This document shows positions 1 through 4,463 of a stretch of DNA of 6,033 bases, piece by piece. Under the pieces are notes generated by a model. That model was given only the letters and a program-made list of their open reading frames with translations, was not told the DNA's origin and did no database searches. The stretch is taken from assembly GCA_014382915.1 (NCBI GenBank), contig JACNIV010000068.1, forward strand, positions 1 through 6,033, given 5' to 3'. Numbering within the stretch: position 1 is the stretch's first letter; the number at the start of each line of letters is the position of its first letter. The translations under genes were made by a program, and so were the position numbers. Origin of the DNA: Candidatus Cloacimonadota bacterium (GTDB lineage: Bacteria; Cloacimonadota; Cloacimonadia; Cloacimonadales; TCS61).

Positions 1-132
1 TGATGTTTTTCCAAAGTCTTGGTTCGATTTATCAGTAGGTGTTATTTTATTATGTAAATCTTGTTTTGAAGAGTGATTTGAACTACAAGCTAAAATAATT
101 GATACAATGATAAAACACATTAAAGTTTTCAT
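1..132 (-). CDS. Small lipoprotein, N-terminal part only
   Basis: The minus strand opens with ATG at 132 and stays open for 44 codons to the window edge, so only the N-terminus is visible. It starts MKTLMCFIIVSIILACSS: a short basic start, a hydrophobic core of about 11 residues and a lipobox ILAC with the lipidated Cys at residue 16. Ser follows the Cys, which by the E. coli sorting rule favours the outer membrane. The visible remainder is polar (Ser, Lys, Asn, Asp, Gln), like a flexible linker. A ribosome binding site GGAGA lies at 143-139, 6 bases before the ATG, which supports this start. The gene follows the NusG-II gene in the same direction after a 63-bp gap; I see no convincing promoter or terminator in that gap. 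The function cannot be told from this fragment. The lipoprotein call is fairly safe; the length and family are unknown. Confidence 0.78.
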   Translation of the reverse strand, partial: MKTLMCFIIVSIILACSSNHSSKQDLHNKITPTDKSNQDFGKTS

Positions 133-195
133 AAGAGTTCTCCATATTCTTTTTTAATGACTATTAATATCACAAACAAGAATACTTATGTTAAA

Positions 196-558
196 CTACC
201 TCGTTATCAGCATTTCTTCCTTTTTACTTTTAATAACAATAGAAACTTGATTCGGTACGCAAATAATGGGAAAGTGGTCGTTCCACCCCTGCTTAACGCA
301 GTATTGATGCCGGCAGGTTGATTCTTTCATGCGCACTTTTCCATTCTCAATTTCTGCCGTAATTCCCGGAGCTATTTCTATCAGTTCATCCTGGTTCAGG
401 TCACATTTTTTTACTAACTGGTTATGATAATATATTTCCACTTCCTTATTCCTGTAGTTTTTGTTCATTCCCCACAGGAAGATACCGGAAACGATCAATA
501 AGATAACGATGAGAACAATATCGGCAGGAGTGAGTATTTTCTTCAGATCTTTTATCAT
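196..558 (-). CDS. NusG domain II-containing membrane-anchored protein
   Basis: This 120-residue protein has one N-terminal membrane segment (about residues 13-30, ADIVLIVILLIVSGIFLWG) followed by a small soluble domain. The segment TCRHQYCVKQGW at 81-92 and the later IICVPNQVSIVI match the pattern of the NusG domain II family (older name DUF1312), in which proteins carry a C-x4-C ... C-x-PN signature. The cysteines are C82, C87 and C100. The N-in orientation would put the Cys domain outside the cytoplasm, which is an inference. The start ATG overlaps the TAA stop of the radical SAM gene by one base (TAATG), and a GGAG at 572-569 inside that gene serves as ribosome binding site, so the two are very likely translated together. 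The family has no firmly established biochemical role that I know of. It is unlike the transcription factor NusG beyond the name of the domain. Confidence 0.85.
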   Translation of the reverse strand: MIKDLKKILTPADIVLIVILLIVSGIFLWGMNKNYRNKEVEIYYHNQLVKKCDLNQDELIEIAPGITAEIENGKVRMKESTCRHQYCVKQGWNDHFPIICVPNQVSIVIKSKKEEMLITR

Positions 559-1532
559 TAATGAAATACTCCGTAGATCTTATGCCCGCAGGAAGGGCAC
601 TTTCCCTGCAGAATGTTGCATTCCATGGTATAGCTGCGCGAGATCAGCATGTGGTTACAATTCGGGCAGCGTGTATCTTTTTCTGTTAGAACATTACCCA
701 AATAAACGTAACACAATTTTTCTTCGGCTATTTCCTGTGCCTTTTTCAAATGAGAAATTGGAGTTGGCGGATTACTCATCTTGTAAGTAGGAAAGTAACG
801 TGAGAAATGGAGTGGTATTTCTGGATTTACTTCTGCCATAAAATCAACAAGTTTCCTGATCTGCTCCTCAGAATCATTTTCGTCTGTTATAAGCAGGTTA
901 GTGACTTCTAAATGACATTTTTTAGAAACAGTTTTAATGGTTTCCAGCACGGGTTGTAATTTTCCACTACAAATATTTCGGTAAAATTCATCATCCATCG
1001 ATTTCAGGTCTATGTTCATTGCATCGATGTAGGGAAGAAGCTCCTGCAGAGGTTCAGGATTTACGAATCCATTTGTTACCATGTTGGTTTTAATGCGGTT
1101 TTCCTTTAGTAGTTTGGATGCTTCCAAAACGAATTCAAACCAGGTAAATGGTTCGGTATAAGTGAATGACACAAACTCGCATAAATGCTGTTTGCAGAGA
1201 TCGACCAGTTTACTTGGAGTAACCTCTATGGTGTGTGTTTTTTGCTGACTGGAAGTGTAATTCTGGCAGAATTGGCAGGAAAAATTACAGGAGTTTGGTC
1301 CGACTGAAAGAACCTGTTCTCCGGGAAAGAAATGATACAAAGGTTTTTTCTCCATGGGATCCAAGCTGATGGTAATGGTTTCGGCATAGTTGGTTGCATA
1401 AAGATTGCCATCGATATTTTTTCTGCCATTGCATTTACCATTTTCTTCCAATGTAATCACACAGAAATGCGGACAGAGAAGGCATTGAACTTTCTGATCT
1501 GATAGCTTTTTATAATATAGAGCTTCTTTCAT
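558..1532 (-). CDS. amrS: AmmeMemoRadiSam system radical SAM enzyme
   Basis: The 324-residue protein has the layout of the AmmeMemoRadiSam radical SAM family (PflA-like, COG1180 type). The radical SAM cluster motif is C-x3-C-x2-C at C82, C86 and C89 (CNFSCQFCQN), which would bind a 4Fe-4S cluster and SAM. Before it lies a Cys-rich N-terminus, CLLCPHFC with C17, C20 and C24 plus C34, and a DPMEKKPLYHFFPG segment (59-71) typical of the family. The C-terminus carries two Cys pairs, CPNC (289-292) and CPSC (312-315), which look like a zinc ribbon or rubredoxin-like knuckle. Length is normal for the family. Relatives are found with a Memo-like and an AMMECR1-like protein; neither is in this window, so they would have to be encoded elsewhere. 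The reaction of the family is not established as far as I know. The start ATG has GAAGGA at 1550-1545, but 12 bases away, which is a long spacing. The NusG-II gene overlaps its stop by one base. Confidence 0.92.
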   Translation of the reverse strand: MKEALYYKKLSDQKVQCLLCPHFCVITLEENGKCNGRKNIDGNLYATNYAETITISLDPMEKKPLYHFFPGEQVLSVGPNSCNFSCQFCQNYTSSQQKTHTIEVTPSKLVDLCKQHLCEFVSFTYTEPFTWFEFVLEASKLLKENRIKTNMVTNGFVNPEPLQELLPYIDAMNIDLKSMDDEFYRNICSGKLQPVLETIKTVSKKCHLEVTNLLITDENDSEEQIRKLVDFMAEVNPEIPLHFSRYFPTYKMSNPPTPISHLKKAQEIAEEKLCYVYLGNVLTEKDTRCPNCNHMLISRSYTMECNILQGKCPSCGHKIYGVFH

Positions 1533-1567
1533 AATTTTTTTATTTCCTTCTATTTGTCGTCTTCACT

Positions 1568-1587
1568 CCCACGAAAAAATTCGTGGG
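1568..1587. terminator. Perfect 8-bp hairpin, terminator-like only on the plus strand
   Basis: The plus strand reads CCCACGAA, a loop AAAA, then TTCGTGGG, followed directly by TTTTTCT at 1588-1594. That is the form of an intrinsic terminator for plus-strand transcription, yet no plus-strand gene is present here. On the minus strand, where the genes lie, the stem is followed by AGTGAAG and has no U-run. It sits 35 bases before the amrS start, so for amrS it would be a stem in the 5' leader. It could act as an end point for antisense transcripts, as an RNA stabiliser, or be part of the neighbouring repeat. The inverted repeat is certain; the function is not. Confidence 0.5.
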
Positions 1588-1594
1588 TTTTTCT

Positions 1595-1624
1595 GGTCAT
1601 ACCATGATTTTAATCGTGGTGACC
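1595..1624. repeat. Imperfect stem-loop in repeat copy A
   Basis: GGTC at 1595-1598 pairs with GACC at 1621-1624, A1599 with T1620, and after a two-base bulge CCATGATT (1602-1609) pairs with AATCGTGG (1612-1619) except for one T-G position. The T-G is a wobble pair on the plus strand but a C-A mismatch in minus-strand RNA. The same structure in copy B (3154-3183) keeps the outer four-base stem through a paired change, G1596-C1623 becoming A-T. There is no U-run after the stem on the minus strand, so it is not a classical intrinsic terminator. Confidence 0.65.
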
Positions 1625-1628
1625 GCCA

Positions 1629-1657
1629 CTTATGATCATGACTAATACTACTTTCAA
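1629..1657 (-). promoter_or_regulatory. Possible sigma70-type promoter within repeat copy A
   Basis: On the minus strand TTGAAA (1657-1652, five of six to TTGACA) and CATAAG (1634-1629, four of six to TATAAT) are 17 bases apart. It would give amrS a leader of roughly 90 bases that runs through the hairpins at 1595-1624 and 1568-1587. In copy B the matching bases are TTAAAA and CGTAAG with 18 bases between, a poorer fit. The region is AT-rich and such matches arise by chance, so this is only a candidate. Confidence 0.25.
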
Positions 1658-1675
1658 TCGTGGTGGTCATAAACA

Positions 1676-1815
1676 CTACTTTATATATTTCTCCAAAATT
1701 TCCAGATTCATTTTCAAACTATCGGAATTGAATTGTAAAGTCTTTTTTGTATTTTCTTTAAACTGTTTTGTAAAATTCAATGTTTTATTAATTTGAATTA
1801 GCTGCTTTGTAAAAT
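1676..1815 (-). pseudogene. Orphan 3' end of waaA (Kdo transferase tail fragment)
   Basis: Read on the minus strand in the frame ending at TAG 1678-1676, this encodes a second copy of the WaaA C-terminus: KTLQ, F in place of L, then NSDSLKMNLEILEKYIK, identical over the last 17 residues. Weaker similarity continues upstream (F-T-K-Q against F-A-K-Q, and a shared I further up), covering about 40 residues in all. No start, no nucleotide-binding part and no active-site Glu are present, so it cannot be a working enzyme. The frame stays open to about 1900 but there it overlaps the exported-protein gene in another frame. Within the last 22 sense codons, six bases differ from the intact gene: five are silent third-position changes and one gives Phe/Leu. 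This suggests that the fragment was once part of a functional waaA. Confidence 0.8.
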
Positions 1816-1818
1816 TCA
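1767..1818. repeat. Short direct repeat at the junction of the exported-protein gene and the waaA fragment
   Basis: TTTGTAAAATTCA occurs at 1767-1779 and again at 1806-1818, 39 bp apart, which is a whole number of codons. Extended on the minus strand, the two read TTGAATTTTACAAAACAG and ATGAATTTTACAAAGCAG, 16 of 18 identical. The first copy lies in the waaA-like fragment, where it encodes NFTKQ; the second lies in the last codons of the exported-protein gene, where it is read as EFYKA in that gene's frame. The repeat straddles the stop codon of that gene (1790-1788) and may mark the recombination joint. Confidence 0.8.
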
Positions 1819-3002
1819 TAAATAACATTCTGACTGTACTGTCCCAGGCGATATCCTTGTGAATTCCAATCAATAAAATCCTGAACGCTTTTAAATTCAT
1901 GATAGGGGCTCACGATCGATTCGATATCTAATCTTACAGGTTTTTCGTTTATTCTTACGATCAGGTCATTTGAATCTGTATCACCATTTTTAGAAATGAT
2001 ATGTTCATAGAAATTCCGCATCATTCCAGCTCTCCAGAATGTGATAACCCTCTCTGCTGTGATCGTTCCGACGAGTTCGGAATTTTCCGGAATATCCTTT
2101 TTTAAACCACCGAATGCTTTTTTAAAAAAAGGTATCTGCATCGAAAATCCTTCATCTGCGCGTGTATAATCCAGTTTCACTTTTCCTAAAAGTTCGGTAA
2201 CCCTGGAAGGAGCAAATGAAATACTGAAACCTGTAAATATTTCATTACTGATGTTCTCTAAATAAATGCCTGCTCTGTATCCTTTCCATAAACCTCCAAG
2301 ATAAATGCTATAGCCAAAATCAGATTTTCCTACAGGTTCTTCTCTGGTTTGAAGATAACCTGTTCTTGCTTCAAATTCCATTATTCCAAATTCTTTTTTA
2401 AAGAATAAATAACTTTCTATAAAGTCAAATCCTGTACGTTCATATAAATCCCAGTGAATCAGGGAATAATGACAGCCGAATCCAAATTCGGAAAAATAAT
2501 CCAGGCATAATATCTCTCCGTAATATCCACTCATTTCACCGCTGCGTATATCGGTCAATCCCGCAACCTGATCGAACTTTGCAATATTATCATAATAGGG
2601 GAAACGTAAATATCTTATCTTACCGATTCTTAAACTTCCGCTTATTTTGCCGTACCTGCTGTAATGAAAGCCAAAAAGTTCAAGATAAAGCTCATCAAAG
2701 TTGGGTTCGATCTTTTCATAGATCGTTTCGGAATCCCGATACATTTCGATGAGATTTACTTCTTTATTTGAACGTATCACGCTGTTAATGCGAATTCCCG
2801 GGTAAATATAGGAATATGTGCGAATTTGGAGATTACGAATATAAAGATGATCGCTCCAGAAATGGAAACCGAGGGATGCTTCGGTCTGTCCTGAGAATTT
2901 TCCTATTTTTGGGAACCAGAAATTAGATGAAACATCACTTAGTAAAGAACCTGATATTGCAAAAAAAATAATGATTATTAAAACTTTTTTCATTGTTTTC
3001 AT
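1788..3002 (-). CDS. Uncharacterised exported protein, probably outer-membrane beta-rich
   Basis: I do not recognise the family. The 404-residue product starts MKTMKKVLIIIIFFAISGSLLS, a clear Sec signal peptide with cleavage likely near residue 22. The rest is rich in Tyr, Phe, Trp and Gly with many alternating polar/hydrophobic stretches (for example YLGGLWKGYRAGIYLENIS), as in outer-membrane beta-barrels or surface beta proteins, and has no internal membrane helix. Few Cys are present. The C-terminus (YEFYKAANSN) does not end in the aromatic residue usual for barrel proteins, and these last codons fall in the short repeat shared with the waaA fragment, so the true end may have been altered. 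The ATG at 3002 is chosen over the Met at residue 4 because it overlaps the stop of a possible leader ORF as ATGA; only a weak AAGAG lies upstream. Direct repeats of about 175 bp flank the gene, which suggests an acquired or mobile single-gene islet. Confidence 0.88.
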   Translation of the reverse strand: MKTMKKVLIIIIFFAISGSLLSDVSSNFWFPKIGKFSGQTEASLGFHFWSDHLYIRNLQIRTYSYIYPGIRINSVIRSNKEVNLIEMYRDSETIYEKIEPNFDELYLELFGFHYSRYGKISGSLRIGKIRYLRFPYYDNIAKFDQVAGLTDIRSGEMSGYYGEILCLDYFSEFGFGCHYSLIHWDLYERTGFDFIESYLFFKKEFGIMEFEARTGYLQTREEPVGKSDFGYSIYLGGLWKGYRAGIYLENISNEIFTGFSISFAPSRVTELLGKVKLDYTRADEGFSMQIPFFKKAFGGLKKDIPENSELVGTITAERVITFWRAGMMRNFYEHIISKNGDTDSNDLIVRINEKPVRLDIESIVSPYHEFKSVQDFIDWNSQGYRLGQYSQNVIYEFYKAANSN

Positions 3003-3073
3003 GCTGAATAACTCTTTTTAAATTTCCTACAAAGCATTTCTTTGTTGATGAGATTCTTCGTAGGTTTGAACAA
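2999..3073 (-). CDS. Possible 24-codon leader ORF upstream of the exported-protein gene
   Basis: On the minus strand a strong GGAGG (3086-3082) stands 8 bases before a TTG at 3073. From that TTG the frame is open for 24 codons (start FKPTKNLINKE, end FKKSYSA) and stops at TGA 3001-2999, which overlaps the ATG of the next gene as ATGA. The exported-protein gene itself has a poor ribosome binding site, so translational coupling through this ORF would explain its initiation. The reading frame is open further upstream to 3124, so an earlier unusual start cannot be excluded. Against it: the TTG start and tiny size make chance possible, and the product has no recognisable motif. Confidence 0.33.
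   Translation of the reverse strand: MFKPTKNLINKEMLCRKFKKSYSA
3026..3064 (-). promoter_or_regulatory. Stem-loop in the leader of the exported-protein gene
   Basis: CCTACGAAG (3064-3056 on the minus strand) can pair with CTTTGTAGG (3034-3026) over nine pairs, one of them a G-U that is allowed only in minus-strand RNA, with a 21-base loop. It ends 23 bases before the ATG at 3002 and lies inside the possible leader ORF, so ribosomes translating the leader would open it. A role in controlling initiation is inference; the inverted repeat is directly visible. Confidence 0.4.
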
Positions 3074-3134
3074 GAAGAATTCCTCCAGCTTACATAAGAT
3101 TTCGACTTGGCTGGCAGAAAGACATCAACTTTTT

Positions 3135-3310
3135 AAAATTCATGGTTTTTTTCGATCATACCATGATTTTAATCGTGGGGATCAACACTTACGATTATGA
3201 CTAATACTACTTTTTAATCGTGGTGCTCATAAACACTACTTTATATACTTCTCCAATATCTCCAGGTTCATTTTCAAACTATCGGAATTGAGCTGTAAAG
3301 TCTTTCTGGC
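3135..3310 (-). repeat. Long direct repeat, copy B (waaA 3' end plus downstream DNA)
   Basis: This is the partner of 1576-1750. It runs from within the last 25 codons of the intact waaA gene (3310-3236) through about 100 bp of noncoding DNA downstream. Its low-side boundary is near 3135: the bases before it (3065-3134) have no counterpart next to copy A. The block ATGACTAATACTACTTT is nearly unchanged between the copies although it does not code for protein. Copy B lies upstream of the exported-protein gene and copy A upstream of amrS, so each gene after a copy may receive the same signals from it. Confidence 0.93.
3154..3183. repeat. Imperfect stem-loop in repeat copy B
   Basis: GATC (3154-3157) pairs with GATC (3180-3183) and CCATGATT (3161-3168) with AATCGTGG (3171-3178), the latter with one T-G position, separated by a small internal loop. 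It is the counterpart of 1595-1624; the A3155-T3182 pair stands where copy A has G-C. It lies about 53 bases downstream of the waaA stop. On the minus strand it is followed by GAAAAAAACC rather than a U-run, so intrinsic termination of waaA transcripts here is doubtful. Confidence 0.6.
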
Positions 3311-4447
3311 ATTCGCTCCGAGTTGTTTGGCAAATATTTTATCTTGCGAGATCTTAAGAATGTCTTCACTTAATTTTTTCCGGTCGGATACAATTATTCC
3401 GTTATGTTCTTTCAGTCTGTCTACGGAATCCCGGCAGGAAGTGTGATATTTCCCGATAATTATGGGAGTGCCATAAAAAGCAGGTTCCAGCGGGTTGTGT
3501 CCACCGAATTTAAAAAAACTGCCACCCACAATTGCCACATCTGCCAGAGCATAGAACGTGTTAAGAATTCCCATTTCATCGACAATTAATAGATTACTGG
3601 GCTCTTTCAAATTTGAATATAATCTGTAATCAAAATTCTTAAAAAGTTGTCTTAATTCATTTATTCTTTGCAAATGACGAGGTACAATGATAGCTTTGAA
3701 GTTAGAGATTCCTTTCTCAAGGTGTGAAAAATACTCTCTCAGCAGCTTTTCTTCTCCGGGACGACTACTCCCCCAAACCAGAATGAAATCGTCCTCAGAA
3801 TAGCCTAATTCGCTGCGTAGTTTTTTTCTATCGTATTCCGGCAAATCGATACAGAATTTCAGGTTGTATGTATTCACCACATTTTTAAAAGAAAAACCAA
3901 GAAATCTATTTGTATCTTTTACAGACTGGGCATTTACAGCAACCACAGCTTTCCAAAGCGGCTTCCAGAAGAACTTAAATCTTCTGTATCCGGGAAAGGA
4001 TTTATCAGACATTCTACCATTTATCAATATAACAGGGATTTTCTTTTTTCTGGCTAAGGCTAACATATTGGGCCATAATTCAGTTTCCACCAGGATGATC
4101 AATTCGGGATTAATTCGCTTGAATACTCGCTTCATAGTGATCCTTAAATCGATCGGTAAAATGAATGTGGTTAATTTTGGACTCAATTTGCTGGCTGTTT
4201 CCTGTCCGGTAGTGGTCATGGTGGAAAGAACAAAATCCTTGTGGGGATATTGATTCAGAAGTTCATTGACCAATGTTTTAACGGCATTAACTTCACCCAC
4301 AGATGCAGCGTGTATCCAGATCGAGTTTTCAAATTCATGCTTAATAAAACCGAGCCTTTCTTTTCTTTCCTTACCTTTGAATCTTAGTAGAAAGAACGGA
4401 TAATAGAACCAGAATGCAATTTGCGACAGAATTCGATAAATAAACAT
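3236..4447 (-). CDS. waaA: 3-deoxy-D-manno-octulosonic acid (Kdo) transferase
   Basis: The 403-residue protein is a full-length GT30 glycosyltransferase that moves Kdo from CMP-Kdo onto the lipid A precursor at the inner face of the cytoplasmic membrane. A hydrophobic, basic N-terminal anchor (about residues 4-24) is followed by WIHAASVGE (44-52), whose Glu52 matches the family's catalytic base. Other family signatures are VETELWPN (120-127), NLKF (195-198), GSSRPGEE (226-233) and the sugar-nucleotide binding GGHNPLEPA (315-323). The start is supported by AAGGA at 4458-4454, 6 bases before the ATG. It begins 16 bp after the rnr stop, so the two are probably co-transcribed. The number of Kdo residues added cannot be told from sequence. 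Its last codons and downstream DNA are duplicated at 1576-1750, so its 3' end has probably been exchanged. The gene symbol kdtA is a synonym. Confidence 0.96.
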   Translation of the reverse strand: MFIYRILSQIAFWFYYPFFLLRFKGKERKERLGFIKHEFENSIWIHAASVGEVNAVKTLVNELLNQYPHKDFVLSTMTTTGQETASKLSPKLTTFILPIDLRITMKRVFKRINPELIILVETELWPNMLALARKKKIPVILINGRMSDKSFPGYRRFKFFWKPLWKAVVAVNAQSVKDTNRFLGFSFKNVVNTYNLKFCIDLPEYDRKKLRSELGYSEDDFILVWGSSRPGEEKLLREYFSHLEKGISNFKAIIVPRHLQRINELRQLFKNFDYRLYSNLKEPSNLLIVDEMGILNTFYALADVAIVGGSFFKFGGHNPLEPAFYGTPIIIGKYHTSCRDSVDRLKEHNGIIVSDRKKLSEDILKISQDKIFAKQLGANARKTLQLNSDSLKMNLEILEKYIK

Positions 4448-4453
4448 AAATCT

Positions 4454-4458
4454 TCCTT
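4454..4458 (-). promoter_or_regulatory. Ribosome binding site of waaA
   Basis: The 16 bases between the rnr TAG (4466-4464) and the waaA ATG (4447) contain AAGGA with 6 bases to the ATG. The tight spacing leaves no room for a promoter or terminator and supports read-through from rnr. Confidence 0.75.
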
Positions 4459-4463
4459 AAAAT

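Larger units (their letters stand above)
1576..1750 (-). repeat. Long direct repeat, copy A (displaced waaA tail plus downstream DNA)
   Basis: This stretch aligns with 3135-3310 at a constant offset of 1559 bp up to about 1654 and 1560 bp after it, with a single one-base indel near 1654. By hand count 153 of 176 columns match (about 87%). The part 1676-1750 corresponds to the last codons of waaA, and 1576-1675 to the DNA just downstream of waaA. The match falls off on the low side before 1576 and becomes weak above 1750, although protein-level similarity to WaaA continues to about 1815. The two copies bracket the exported-protein gene. Inside this copy AATCGTGGT occurs twice (1612-1620 and 1656-1664) and GGTCATA twice (1595-1601 and 1665-1671). 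Recombination between the copies would delete or amplify the gene between them. Confidence 0.93.

Noticed and set aside
461..790. Plus-strand ORF of 109 codons
   Set aside because: It lies opposite the NusG-II and amrS genes, both firmly supported by motifs, and its product has no recognisable feature.
1595..1675. CRISPR-like short repeats (AATCGTGGT, GGTCATA)
   Set aside because: Only two copies each, of 7-9 bases, without regular repeat and spacer units or a cas gene nearby. They fit hairpin arms within one repeat unit.
1676..1900. A 74-codon minus-strand ORF as an independent gene
   Set aside because: Its end is a copy of the WaaA C-terminus and its first third overlaps the exported-protein gene in another frame. 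No ribosome binding site supports its ATG. It is treated as a waaA fragment.
3048..3200. Plus-strand 50-codon frame starting MRFFVGLNKK across the noncoding region
   Set aside because: No ribosome binding site, it runs through the repeat hairpin, and the matching frame in copy A is broken by stops, so coding is unlikely.
1576..3310. Insertion sequence or composite transposon
   Set aside because: The flanking repeats are direct, contain waaA coding DNA, and enclose no transposase or integrase; terminal inverted repeats are absent.
3864..4253. Plus-strand ORF of 129 codons
   Set aside because: It is antisense to the core of waaA, whose motifs VETELWPN and NLKF fall in this interval; it is a shadow frame.
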